Assembly (NCBI GenBank): GCA_013399115.1
Contig: VXAA01003991.1
Location: 7,714-71,713, forward strand
Source of the DNA: Anseranas semipalmata
Taxonomy: Eukaryota > Chordata > Aves > Anseriformes > Anseranatidae
Direction: 5' to 3'
DNA length: 64,000 nucleotides
Shown here: in pieces, positions 1 to 12,626 of the stretch
How positions within the stretch are numbered: the first letter of the stretch is position 1
Layout: each line of letters opens with the position of its first letter
Program-made: the position numbers and the translations under genes
Notes under the pieces: model-generated
Seen by the model: only the letters and a program-made list of their open reading frames with translations
Told to the model about the DNA's origin: nothing
Database searches by the model: none

Positions 1-30
1 TTTTTTTTGTGGCCTTAGTTTTTAATATTA

Positions 31-172
31 ATGATAGATCTTGGGCTGCGATCTCATTGTTCTCTAAAACTTCCTGAGGAGGGGAAGTGGAGGGGAGGTG
101 CCGATCTCTTCTCCCTGGTAAGTAGTGATAGAACTTGTGGGAATGGCACAAAACTGCATCAGGGGACCAGAA
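31..172 (+). mobile_element. CR1 LINE fragment, internally deleted
   Basis: The text at 31-50 (ATGATAGATCTTGGGCTGC) matches the 5' part of the longer CR1 copy near 12.63 kb. It then jumps directly to sequence matching the ORF2 C-terminal region of the copy at 18.76 kb (CTTCCTGAGGAGGGGAAGTG). About 1 kb of reverse transcriptase sequence is therefore missing. The translation contains the CR1-typical GGADLFSLVSSDRT motif. Homology fades near 172, where no CR1 3' tail follows. The 61-residue open frame here is only this remnant. Confidence is high for CR1 and moderate for the exact ends. Confidence 0.8.
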
Positions 173-1578
173 CCTCTGCTTCTAGAAATGAAGTAACATT
201 ATCATCCATCATCTAGTAAGGAGGTTTTACTTTCTCTTGCTTAATCAAAATTTTAATTAGAAAAAAAAAAAAACACAAAGCCATTTTTGTTGAGTATCAT
301 TCACAATACACAGATTGTAAAGACAAAAAAAAAGTGATTAGTACATATTATTATCAGCAAGCTCCAATTCACAAAGGCATATGACATCAGTCTAGTTTTC
401 TGTGCTCTTCCTTCATGCTCTGTCCAATAATCTACTCTATGCAAAAACTATTTAGACATGATAACAAAAGTGTTTATCATGCATGGAAAGAGAAGTACAC
501 CGTAGTGATTCCTAAACATACCAAGGTTTATGGGTTTCAAACTAACTTAAGGGCAAAAATTAAAATACCACACTGAAGTTAGCAAAAAGATTCTTGAATT
601 GTATTACTGTAGATGATATCAGAATCTTTTTCATCATGTCTATGTCTTTGACAAATAAGAAAATATGATTTTTAACCATAAACTGAATTGAAGACAAAGC
701 TTGATCAAATTGGAAGAGTTGTTTCCTTTATTTTTAATACTAACAATATCAGGAAGTCACAACACTACAGCATGTTCAAGCATCTTGTTGTTTTTATAGC
801 AAATTAACCTTAATTTAGGAAAGTACCCTCACCCCTTAACACTGAGGCACTTAGGGATGACCAGAAAGGCCTGGCCTCTTGCTATCTTTTTTTAATTTCT
901 CAGGAGGTCTTCATATTTAGGGGTGTTAAAGAAGGGAGAAGGTTTTAGATTCAGAAAATCAGAAAGCAACTTATCTTCTTGTATAAGAAAGAGAAAAAAT
1001 TGAACTAGCTACAAGACATGAAGTATGTTCTGCTCCAGGTTAACAGTGAAGACTGAGAACAAATGCTGCATTTCTTACAAGTAATGGGTGGGAATATCTT
1101 TCTATATTTAGCTACAATTTTTCTTACCACAAAAATCTCCTGAAGATCATTTGATTTTTTTCCGTTTAATGAAATGTAATAGGTCTATATTTTAACTCAA
1201 ATATTTGTTCTATTTTACTATATTTAATTTCAATAAAGAACAGCAGATTATTAAATAAAAAGGTATAAAATATTGGTTACTCTCTGTTTAAAGCTGGTAT
1301 CAGTTAGCTGAAAGGAGATTTTTGTATCAACCAAATAATGTCTTCATTTTCCCAAACTGTCATTTTTCTCTGTGAAGATAGTAGTAGCTTTTTGGGTCAC
1401 ACAGGATGTCCTGAGACTTATTTTGAACATTATTGGCTTTATTATACTATTACTCTTTCCTACTCTTTGTTTCTACTTTTAACACTCTCACCTGCTGTGT
1501 CATTTCACCAGCATGATCTTCACGACTATCTTTGAGACGTGATTAATAAGACGTGGTCATTTCTTGATTCTTTTTCAT

Positions 1579-1605
1579 AAAAATAAATAAATAAATAAAT
1601 AAATA
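1579..1605. repeat. (AAAT)n microsatellite
   Basis: About six uninterrupted AAAT units. Confidence 0.9.
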
Positions 1606-3133
1606 GCGTGTTCTTTGGCTTACCAGCTTCTGTCTTCTTGGTATATTTAGGATCTGTATAGGAAATTCCACAACCATGTACAGTAATAAGCAATATTCAT
1701 GCCTTTTGTGGTAAATGAAATGATATCCAATTTCATTATATAAAATATACCCTAGGGTAACTTCTTATCAAATGAATCTGTCTCTTTTGTTTTGAAACAT
1801 CTCCAAGCCAGTCAACAATGACTTGCATTTATTCCCAAATATCCACTATTTTACTGCTTTTGTTTGTTTGTTTGTTTTTAAATCATGACTAAATTCCATT
1901 AAACTATTCTAGTTTCAGTCACTTGCTTCAGTAGCTCTGAAACTGATGCCTCAAGGTTTCTATTACAATGTAATTATCACTGTGACATCTTATGGGATCT
2001 CTTTCCATTTAGTAGGATCTCTACTATTTAAAATACTTCTCTGTATTGATCACTTTGTCTTTTGAACGTGCCATCTTGTGTGGTATCTTTGTTTAGACAA
2101 ATTTTCATTATCTTCTTCTACTGATAATTTTCATTTTGACTGCATTTCTTGAGCTTATTTGTGCAATTCTCATTGATGCAATACACCCAAAGACTCCCTA
2201 AGGTATCGTGTCTAGAGAAAATAAATTATGTAAACAATGCTATTAAGGCATTTAATTCTAAAATTTTAATGAAGATAAAGGTAGGATCATTCAGTAAAAT
2301 ATAGACTCCTATTCAAATGATTACACCAAGTGAATGTTTTGGACCTATTTTTATCAGTGTGTTAGACATGAGTCCTTTGTGAACCCTGTCAGATGAGTAA
2401 TCAATAAGGCCAAAGACTTTCAGAGTGAAGACTGGGATGGTAAATCACTTTGTATTTGGTACCTTTTGCTATAGAAAGTAGCAAGCATTCAATATAATTT
2501 TATATTAACTTAGTAAATGAATATGAATCAGAGAGAAATATCAGTGAGATAAAAAAAAAAAAAAAAAGCCTTATACTAGAATACTCTGTCCTGTGAGATT
2601 TCTAAGATTGGAAAAGAAGTGTTATATTCTGGAGTTAGTGTCTTGCAACCTAGATTATTTGATGTTTTTACTATTGAACTGAGCAGGATTAGAAAGTCAA
2701 CTTTGATTAAATGAAAACTAAATCATAAGATGTGAAGCACAACAACACACATGTAAATCCACACATGCTAAACAGGATATATACAAACTGCAAGCAATCT
2801 GGAGCTACAGAAATAACAATCAATTGCACTTTACAAAATGTAATTTATTATTATTGCTGATTAAATTCTATTCCTGAATGTGGGAGAAAGGATACAAAAA
2901 AAAAATGAAGAGGAGAGGGAAACTGGAAAAAAAACAAGTTACAATAAAAGGGAGTCTGTCAATGATAACAAAGTACAGATATCGTTTGTAGCAATGATAG
3001 AGAGGGCAATCATATTGAATATATGTTTAGCATGAATGTGAATGCACATGTAGTACAGATACATATAGCTTGAATGTGGATCTATTATTAATGCATGAGG
3101 TATCCTTGCATTTTATTATAGCCTTGCTGGAAG

Positions 3134-3327
3134 AAAGGAAAGGAAAGGAAAGGAAAGGAAAGGAAAGGAAAGGAAAGGAAAGGAAAGAGAAAAGAAGAGA
3201 AAAGAAAAGAGAAAAGAAAAGAAAAGAAAAGAAAAGAAAAGAAAAGAAAAGAAAAGAAAAGAAAAGAAAAGAAAAGAAAAGAAGAGAAGAGAAGAGAAGA
3301 GAAAAGAAGGAAAGAAAGAGGGAAAGA
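3134..3327. repeat. Homopurine pentamer array (GGAAA)n to (GAAAA)n
   Basis: The top strand is purine-only for nearly 200 bases. About ten GGAAA units come first (to about 3187), then mixed GAGAAAA, then a run of GAAAA units (about 3211-3280), then GAAGA units and a degenerate tail. The change of unit along the array suggests successive expansions of point-mutated units. The 95- and 82-residue frames across it (Lys/Glu/Arg on one strand, Phe/Ser/Leu on the other) are artefacts of the repeat. Confidence 0.95.
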
Positions 3328-5196
3328 ATACATCAAATAATAGACAAAGTTATGTAACTAACAGAATATCAGACATAGTGTTAAAGTTTAAGTAAACTTA
3401 TTTATAACCCAGGAAAGAAAAAATTCACTAGAGGTTTAATTATCCGTCTCATCATTCTGTCTTAAGTACTTCTGAGGAGCCAACATTCATTGTATCCAAG
3501 GACCATACAAGCCTTAATTATAGGGTATCAGTACTTTTGAAGAAATTATAAATGAAGGGAAGGCTTTCCTGGCACTTTTTTGTAAATCTAGGAAAGCCTG
3601 TTTCTAATAGAGCTGACAGAGCTGATAGTTCACCCATTACAAGCCCCGTCAGAGCTTCTTTACAGTCCCACTACAAACTCAGCATGCATTAACTGTGGCT
3701 CTTTGGCTACTTATATTATATATTTGGAATACTTGGCTTTAGAAACTGACCCTTGTTTGGAGCTCAACTGCATTTTAATACAGACTATAATTTAGCACAT
3801 CAATCAAATCTTATATTAGTATCAAATACTTAATAAGCAAACTACCAGCAAACCATTTCTGGATTATTGCACTATATTTAGTTACTAATTCTCTGCCCAT
3901 CATTTATTGTAGCTGGTAGTTATTATTCTCCATATATCCATTTATCATGGAGTTTCATATCATTCTTTATTTTTATTGTAGCAGTATTCACATATTTCCA
4001 TTGGGTCAGAGTCCATTTGCATTGGATACTGCAAAACAAAAGAAAGACAGTGTCTGTCCCAATCAACCTATTAAAGTTGAAAAAAATCAGACACACAAAA
4101 AAGATTAAAAAGACTGTAAGTTCTGGGAAATTTGCTATCAACAACAACTTAAAAAAAATGCAGTTCTATTAGCATTATTTTTTCTCAATATCCTCTTTTA
4201 ATTAGTTTGATGGCTGACTACATCTAGGCATGGTATAAACTCTCCATATTAACTATTGCAATCCACAACTACATATTCCTGTGTTGCTACTCACTGACAC
4301 AAAGATGCATGCAACTTGTTCAGGCTGCCAAAAGCACTTCAGAGGCCTATTAAACCTTTAGTAAGAAAAAGAAAAGTTTTTCATTCTTGCTGTGTATTAT
4401 GATTTACTAGTCATTACTCACATGGCAACACTTTCTTCTTCCTGATTGTCTGTTCCTTGTATTATCTTCCTTTGTTCTTTTTTATGCTTTTTTACAGGTT
4501 GTAAAATTTATCTGAAATCAATCATTTTTATTTCTACTCATGTTTCTTTTTTCTTGGAATGTGAGTCCATATAACAGCAGTGATTCACACTCCATCTGTT
4601 CCCACAGCTTATTTGCTCACTTTGTTTCTGACATTTGTCTATGTCATCTATTTAATTTCCTTGCTCATTTTGACACCTCTTATGTCTCTTGACAGCATAC
4701 TTGATGCTATCTAAGTTTCACATGGTTGTACAAAGGGATTCTCCTATATATTTGAGCAGAGATTGATCTACTTGGGATCTATATCATGTCAGCATCTAGC
4801 CATGTTCTTGATTTGTGAAAACTGTCTTACTATCCTGGTTTTATATGATGTAGAATATGTGATTCAAGAGAGGCTGATCCACTTGCTCCAGATCTACTTT
4901 CTTGTGCTATCATATTAAAATGCACTGTTTTCAAGGAAGAACAGAACTAAATTGAATGAGTTCATTGATCTTTACCAAATTATGTCTCTCTGTTCCATTC
5001 TAGTCAATAGCCTCTTCTCCCACTCCCACAGGGCACTGAAACGCCCTGCAGTCAGAAACACATGCATTTTTAACACAGCTTTACTAAGTTCTTTCTGCTA
5101 CATTTAGAATTCTTCAGTGTCACCTTTCATGACTGTTGCATTACGTTTACACATCTGGGTGATCCTGAGGTGGATTGGAACAAACAGCAATAGCTG

Positions 5197-5214
5197 GATT
5201 GATTGATTGATTGA
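5197..5214. repeat. (GATT)n short microsatellite
   Basis: Four and a half GATT units. Confidence 0.85.
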
Positions 5215-6840
5215 TATTGTCAAAAGGAGTTCAGATTTCAACTTTCCTGATCAAATGCTTGTCCTTTTTAGCTACAGGATGTTCTTTCCTGGAGTCAGAG
5301 TTTGAAGAAGGGTATAGATGTCCATGGTTTTGTGGTCTATCTCCAGAAGAATGGGATTAAGTTATTGCACAAAGAACTGTACATTAATATAGTTTGGATC
5401 AATAAGAAGACTAATCTTTCTAGGCTGTTTGTGTAATTTTAACTCCCACTGCTGAAGAGTATGAAGATCTGACTATACAAATTTGGCTCCTGAATATCCT
5501 ACTCTGGCTGGTGTTTGGGCATTACAGATTGTAACTATTATTGTTTCTGACATTTCTTATTACCCTCCATATTCAGATGAGCTTATTGACTGAAAATGTG
5601 ACTATTTAAACATCCTTCACACTTAAGTAGCCCAAGTTTCAAACCCAGCTGAACCAGGATGCTTTTGCTGAAGAAAGGATTTTCAATCCCTTGCAGGGCT
5701 GAACAGTCCAAGTGGTTTCCTGAGGTTGCACATCTCTTTTAACTATTGCGCTTAAAAAACAAATGTATGTGCAGATCAATATATTATGCAGCCATTATCA
5801 TTTCCAGGCACTTACTATTCATTGATAAGCCATTATCCATAAATGAGCATTCACCAGACAGTGTGCAGCATTAGTTCACAGCATAGTTCAGATTTATATC
5901 TGAGCAAATTTATATCATAGCAAATAACTATGACCTTGTCACCGTCATATTCTCACTTTCTTTTTGTCTATAACCAAGAAAAACATTCTTGACTGTTCTG
6001 TTTTTTTTTAAAATATTCACACAAATATTTTTTTTCTGTGTTTATTGTAGACATACGACAAACAGTTCATCTTCTACTGACTTACGATATTACTGACTGC
6101 TCTTAGAGAACAGAAGTTACAATTCTTTTTCCATGCTAATTTGGTTGCTTGTCATTACCCAACATAGACATAAATTACAAAGCAAATGTGATGTGATAAG
6201 AGTACCTAACTATTTGCACCTAACCTATCTTAACCACCAAAGGAAGGATGATTCTGAACATGTATTTTCACGGATGAGAATAACTGATAAAATTGGAGTA
6301 GCTTATTGGAGGACTGATTATTTCATGATGGAATTACATATGTGGAAATAGATGCTTGTCCTGCTCAAAAATCAGTGAGTACAGCATTGAATCATCTGGA
6401 GGTAACAATCCATGACAGGTATGTTTGCAAAGAACAGACACGTCTCATTTATCTAGTATCTTATGAAGAGGAGAGAATGTTAACTAAATGGGACACTTAA
6501 ATGTTTTTGTCTGAGTGTTATTACAACCAGTTGCTTATTTAGGATGAGAGGGAAGATATACATATTAATTTCAGCATTCACCATATTGTATCAACAAACA
6601 GACTAAGGTTTACTGGCATGCTTAATCTTCTTTTCTCTCAACCTTAATTTAAAATCCTCCAGAATACAACTGTCCTTTAATTCTCCTGCCATCCTTAGCT
6701 ATATTATCTCTTCCAGTATCACATTTCCAAAAATGCAGTACTCTTGTATGTAGTTTTCCAATATCTCGAACCTTAAAACGTATATTTGCATGTATATAGA
6801 GCACACATACATGTTTATATTTAATGTGTAATTGACCTAT

Positions 6841-6965
6841 TATATGACCTACTATATATATTATATATATATATTATTATGATATATAATTATATAATAT
6901 ATATATATATGATATATAATTATATATATTATTATGTATATTATTATATATATTATAATGACCTA
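6841..6965. repeat. AT-only tract rich in (TA)n
   Basis: The stretch is almost entirely A and T. A block reading GATATATAATTATAT occurs twice, and TA runs are self-complementary, so cruciform or slipped structures are possible. Confidence 0.9.
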
Positions 6966-7185
6966 TTATATACTGTAAATAGATTTATTACCATGTCTAT
7001 ATACAGATCCATATGCTATCAGTTCTAACCTCTAAGCATTTTTTTTTCTAGTTATGCTTGTCTTCAAAGAAATATATAAATAATAATAAGAAAATACAAC
7101 TTGTATACCTAAAGTACCCATTTATGTGAAATCCCAAATCTATATACAATAACAAAACACTGGAAAAATGATCTAATATGTAAAG

Positions 7186-7283
7186 TACTTTTACTTTTTT
7201 TTACTTTTACTTTTTTTTACTTTTTTTTTTACATCTAATACTTTTACTTTTTTTTTTACATCTAATATGTAAAGTACTTTTAA
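7186..7283. repeat. Local tandem duplication of an ACTTTT/poly-T unit
   Basis: The words ACTTTTACTTTTTTTT and ACATCTAATA recur several times. AATATGTAAAGTACTTTTA occurs at both edges of the block, which indicates a local duplication. Confidence 0.75.
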
Positions 7284-8061
7284 AGTAAACCATCTGGTCT
7301 GAGAAAACAAGACAAATTTCTCAATAACAGAATTCACCACATCTGACTTTTTAGGAAGACAGGACTAGTAGATTTTTATTTGAACATTAAATCCAAATAC
7401 TTCTTATGCTAGGTACCTATATAAGTCTGTTTGTGAACTCATTAAGTTAAGAAGATTGATAAATCTTAGAAATTAAATCAATCTTATGTTGTAAGCCTTT
7501 ACCAGTGAAACTTAAAAGGGTAGATTTTTTTTTGTGGGACACTTCATGTTAAATTTATACTTCTTAGACTACTGCTTACTTATTAAGGTGCTGCTGACTG
7601 CCAAGGAGCCCAGAAGGGTGTCTGATCCTGGTCATAAAAGTGAAATCCACAATCCCAAGTGATGTGTTCACAGTAGCACTCAGCCGGGAATCACACTGGC
7701 TTCAGAAATGGGTTTGTAAATCTACAGGTATGAAAGGAAATATGTGTTCTGAATCCCCCATACACAATTAGGTAGACATTTTCCAGCAATAACACAGATG
7801 AAGGAGAGGGAAAAAAAAGGCAGTATCCAGATCTGTGTGCAAGATTGTAAGTAGATGTATTTTATCAGATTGCACTTTAACACAAAATAAAACCCTCTCC
7901 TTAATGCTCAGAGACACAGTCTATCTTGTCTGCTCTCTCTCTCAGTCTTATGGTCTTAGTTGCATAGCAGCCCATGTGAAATTACAGTGGTGAAAAGGTC
8001 TCTTATCTTGGTCTAGTTTAACTCCTGGGATTTAGAGCATTTTGCTGAGAGGTAAAAAAAT

Positions 8062-8178
8062 TCATTGAATCATAGAATCATAGAATGGTTTGGATTGGAA
8101 GGGACCTTAAGGATCATCTAATTCCAACCCCCCTGCCATGGGCAGGGACACCTTCCACTAGACCAGATTGCTCAATGT
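8062..8178 (-). mobile_element. CR1 3'-end fragment
   Basis: Read on the reverse strand this is a CR1 3' terminus. Two CATAGAAT octamers are followed by GGTTTGGATTGGAAGGGACC, then the GATCATCTA and CACTAGACCAG blocks shared with the other reverse CR1 copies in the window. About 115 bp remain and all coding sequence is lost by 5' truncation. Confidence 0.92.
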
Positions 8179-8931
8179 TTTCTGGAACATTATGCTATTG
8201 AAAGTTTTTGTACAGACTTCCACATTTTTAAATACAGTAAAACCACTAGACTTAACTTGGGATAAAAACAATGGACAGGGCAACCACCATTTAATTGACT
8301 GGATTTGCACATAAATATTTGGAGGGGATCCATGCCTCAATCCATATAGTTTCTCTAAGTCCTGTTGGTTTAAACTATGTAGAATTTTGGTTATTTCATC
8401 TAAATTATCAGAAGAAAGTAAGACAAAGAAAAATCATATCCTGACTCCTTTATATGGATGATAGGAAGCATCATTTGTTTTGTTTTGAATATATACTTCT
8501 TTATGTGGCTGATGGCCAAACTGGAAAAAGTTTTTTCCACTGACCGGAATACTTCCTATATCTTGAGGCACTATTTAGCCCATGCTAAATACTCATGCTG
8601 AATTTGTGCATATATGTTGTTTAAAGTAATTTTTGTCTGTCTGAATACAAAGTTTTTTAAAGGACAAAATTGGCAACGTAATAACAACAAATCAATCTTA
8701 TGTTCCCCACACACTGAAAAAAATGCACATTAAAGAAATATTAACAGTATTCTTGATCTTGAGAGTTTAAATTGATTTTCTACTGTCAAATAATATCTGA
8801 AATGCTGGAGAATGGAATATATAGTTATAGTTTCTACTTACTTTTTAATATTTACCATACAGTCCATTTTACTAGCTTTCTGCATGCATAATAACAAGGC
8901 TATTTTCCTCTAAATGCACAATATGTTATAG

Positions 8932-8962
8932 TCTCTCTCTCTCTCTTCCTCTCTCTCTCTCT
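8932..8962. repeat. (TC)n microsatellite
   Basis: TC dinucleotide run interrupted by TTCC. Confidence 0.85.
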
Positions 8963-9042
8963 TACTCCTTTAATGTAAATCATTCTTCTAAGTAAGCATA
9001 CAGATTTTCTTGTGAAAAATCTTACAGATTTATCTAGAAAAA

Positions 9043-9550
9043 TAGAATCATAGATTGGTTTGAGTTGGAAAGGACCTTTAAAGATCATCTAGTCCAACTC
9101 CTCTGCCATGTGCAGGGACACTTTCCACTAGACCAAGTTGTCCAAAGCCCCATCCAGCCTGGCCTTAAACACTTCCAGGGATGTGGCATCCACAACTTCT
9201 CTGGGCAACCTGTTCCAGTGCCTCACCACCCACATCATGAAAAATTTCTTCCCTTTATCCAAAGTCTACCCTCTCTCAGATTAAAACCATTACCCCTTGT
9301 TCTCTCTAGTGACAGGCACTAGTAAAAAGCCTTTCTCCAGCTTTCTTATAAGGTCCCTTTATATATTGAAAGGCTGTAATAAGGTCTCCCCAGAGCCAAC
9401 TCTTCTCCAGGTTAAACAGCCACAACTGTCTCATCCTTTCTGCACAGGAGAGGTATTCCAGTACTCTAATCATTTTCATGGGCCTCCTCTGGATCCGCTC
9501 TAACAGGTCTGTGTCTTTCTTGTACTGGGGAAAACCAAATTGGACTTCAG
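9043..9550 (-). mobile_element. CR1 LINE 3' fragment with decayed ORF2 C-terminus
   Basis: This is about 500 bp of reverse-strand CR1. The 3' end lies at 9043 (AGAATCATAG, then TTGAGTTGGAAAGGACC). Further in, the complement of the RNRLP-type motif region (CTGGGCAACCTGTTCCAGTG) is present, with older coding sequence up to about 9550. Forward-strand open frames at 9065-9503 are antisense shadows of this element. Only one 3' octamer remains. Confidence 0.95.
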
Positions 9551-10024
9551 TAACTTTTACTGATGTCAGTATTTTAACTCTATGGTCTAGTCAGTGACAT
9601 GGCATTACAGTAGAAAAGCTGGGCAAGTATCCAGCAATTCTTGAGAGTATCAGAATGGGCAGGAAGAACCTCTATGTACTACCTGAATTTCCCTGACCTT
9701 ATTTATTGTACAGAGACAACTTGGTATTTCTGAAATAACTTTTAAATTGTTACAGAATATTGAGGTTGGTATAAGTGAGCTGAATTCACAATGTTGACGA
9801 AAGTGAGAAGCATATTTTCTGAACACAAAGATAGCAGTCATGTACTCCTTGCACAGGTGCAAAATGATTGAAGAAGATGAAAGTTATTTATTGTCAGCCA
9901 GTCAGTGTTCTACCTCCAGCATCTGTCACAAGTTCCTTTTTACTGAAATAGTTCAACCAGCATAAACTAAGCTACCTACCCAACTTTCAATCCATGTGGT
10001 TTTTACTCCAGATTAGAATCACTG

Positions 10025-10610
10025 GGTAACTCAAGAGGGATCTGAAGATGTCTCTAGGTCAACTCTTTCTCAAAACAAGGTCAACTATCAGGTTAGACTG
10101 GTTGCGCAGGGCTCTGTGCACCTGGGTCTTGAAAACCCCAAAGGGGTTTTCTCTCCTTATGGGGATAACATTTGTCTTTATATCAAACTGAATTTACCCT
10201 GTTTCATGCCCATTGTCTCTCACCCTCCCACTCTGCACCTCTGTGAAGAGCCTGCTCTGGTTTCCTTGATGACCTCCCCTCTTCTCTAAGGTGAACAAGC
10301 CCAGCCTCCCTTCATAGGGCAAGTCCTCTGGCCCTTGACTGTTCTGGTGGCCCCATGCAGAACTTGTTCCAGTTCATTAATTTTTGGCATTAATGGGCCC
10401 AAAACTCTAGATGTTGAGCTCCAAATGTCGCTTAGAGGGGATAATCACTTCCCTTGATCTACTGTCTGTGCTCCTATTAATACAGCCTAGGACATGTAGG
10501 CATGCTGCCTGCCAGCTCATTCTTAGCCTGTTGTCAAACAGGCCCCCTCAAGACCTGCTCCCCTGTCAATCAGTGTCCAGCCTGTCTTGTTGCAAGAGAT
10601 TACTCAAAGT
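10025..10610 (-). mobile_element. Old CR1 LINE fragment
   Basis: This is a diverged reverse-strand CR1. Recognisable blocks include the complements of the [13 protein letters not shown] region (TCTCTAAGGTGAACAAGCCCAG) and the TGTTCCAGTTCATTAAT region. The CAGCCTAGGACATGTAGGCATGC region follows and extends into internal coding sequence. The 3' tail near 10025 is eroded. The 112-residue forward frame at 10411-10749 is mostly antisense to it. Higher divergence than the 26.2 or 53.9 kb copies suggests an older insertion. Confidence 0.88.
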
Positions 10611-11602
10611 TACAGCACAGACTGATGAGCTTCTCAAGTTCTGTATGTATTTAGGCAGTGTTTCTATACTGGGCATAAAAATTATTTACACAAGTGATGA
10701 CCTTGCTATTCAGTTGGCTGTTGACAATGGAAGAAATAATCCAACATAAGGCATGTGGTAACAAAGCTGAATAAAACAGCAAGATTTTATAATGAAAAAG
10801 TGCACAACTTCTGTAGGCAGCCAATCAATGGATCAGCAAAGTAGATGATGTAGCTGTCTAAGCTCCAACACAAGCTCACAGTAAAAGAATGATTCTCTTT
10901 CAGTTCTTCAAACAAAAAAATGCAAAGATCTATGAGAGTGTCCGGGGAATTACACATTTGCTTGGTATTTGTTTATTGATTTGTTCATTGATATGTGGCA
11001 GCTCATTCTCACAAAATTTACAGGAGTTCAATCTCATCTGCCAGTTACACAAACCAGTATTGCACAGTTAACTGATATAATTCCTTTAGAAATATATTCT
11101 CTGTTCATACTGTTACTGAATAGGCACTCTATACATCAAACAATGATCTGTAAAGTTGCAAATGTTTTGTTTAAAATTTCAAAGCAGAAAGGCAATTATT
11201 ACACCTGCTGGAAAGGAGTGCTATGGATAAAAACAACTACAACAAAACCAAAAATATTATTCATAAATAGCACCATGGCTCCTGAAAATTGAATAAAAAG
11301 GGATTAATTGGCATTGAAGACAAAAATTAATAGTCTAACAGAATTATTTCGTCCATCAGGATGATAGAAAGGAAGCCTTTCAGGTTTTATCCTTTATTGT
11401 GTTAAAAATAGAATAAAAACAGGAATAAATTGTGTTAGTGCTAGATAGAAAGTACTCACAGCAGTCCACAGGTTACATTTTCATATTAAAAGTGCAGCAG
11501 TGTTTCTTCCACACAGTGTAGTTAATTCATCAAGGTTGTTAAAGGACTTATTATGATGATGATAATGGATACCTTAGAAGTAACAAACTGTAAATTAAAA
11601 AA

Positions 11603-11670
<68 letters not shown>

Positions 11671-12595
11671 AATTTTGCTGTCTTCCAGAAAGCAAAATGA
11701 AAGTGAGGCATATTTAGAAAGACAGAACAATATTTCAGCAAAAGTAATAGACTAAGAACAGAGAAGCTTAGGACAACTACTGACAACCTCCAGACAGTCC
11801 TTGTTGTGTCAGGTTGTTTTGTGACTGTGGTGAGCCATGCAACCTTATGGTGTTTCTTTTCCTGCTCTGTAGTTCTGTAAAAATGGAGATAATGAGTCCA
11901 TTCTGTCTATTCAGATGTTGATACTCAGTGGTGCAGGGTTTGTCCAATAGCATGCTTTAATAACATGTTTAAAATATATGGCTAAAGATGCTATTGCTAC
12001 AATATGTACAATGACATATTAATTATTAATAATCATCATCCTCAGTATTTCTCAGAAAGGAAGAATGTCAGAAGTTCTGCATGACCTCAGAGAACTAAGC
12101 AGTTAAGACATATGCCTTGATAAATGCCTTTTGAGAGGAGATAAAACAAGTTAGAGGAGCACAAGTTCCATGGATTCTGATTTAAGCTTTCCTTGCCATA
12201 AGGCATTCACTGGTTTGTGGTAAAGGCACATAGCAATTACAAAAGCGAGACAGATGACCTCTGGGTGGACAAGAATAATCCCATGTACGTCTGTATTGCA
12301 CCGAATAACACTTATCTACAGTATTAAAATGCTGGTATAAGTTTGCAGTTCTGGAATTGTCCCTCTGTATAAAATTTGCTTTCATTTTTTCATTTCTTAT
12401 GTACCTTATATAATAATGTCAAGTTTGATTTCCTGCCTCATATTCATGATTTCAGGTTTTATTACAGGGATTCAGTTTCTGCTCTATTGAATAATCAAAG
12501 AAAAGATAAGCTGAGTTAAAAGAATCTGTAGAAGAGAAAAAAAAAGATGTGAATGTCAAACTAACAAGTTTTGAAGTGTTGACATTGGGGAGTCT
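10611..12595. other. Unique DNA without a recognised gene
   Basis: Apart from the GAAA microsatellite at 11.6 kb I see nothing assignable. The small frames at 10889-11292 and 12182-12385 have no motif that I recognise. Confidence 0.55.
11597..11672. repeat. (GAAA)n microsatellite
   Basis: About eighteen nearly perfect GAAA units, a purine-only strand. The 63-residue reverse frame ending in repeated Phe-Leu-Ser arises from it. Confidence 0.95.
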
Positions 12596-12626
12596 GATGA
12601 AAATATCCCTAAATACACAGTATTTA

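Larger units (their letters stand above)
240..8060. other. Unique AT-rich DNA without a recognised gene
   Basis: I find no coding region, RNA gene or transposon that I can support here. The stretch holds short A/T runs, a few microsatellites listed separately, and short open frames with no recognisable motif. The open frames at 3070-3357 are products of the purine repeat. Confidence 0.6.

Noticed and set aside
3070..3357. Two long frames on opposite strands across the 3.1 kb repeat
   Set aside because: They are translations of the GGAAA/GAAAA array (Lys/Glu/Arg or Phe/Ser/Leu only). The same applies to 42760-43002 and 11595-11786.
9065..9503. Forward frames of 85 and 68 residues
   Set aside because: They are antisense readings of a reverse-strand CR1. 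The same holds for 10411-10749, 26236-26530, 29065-29356 (reverse), 49911-50096 (reverse) and 54027-54215.
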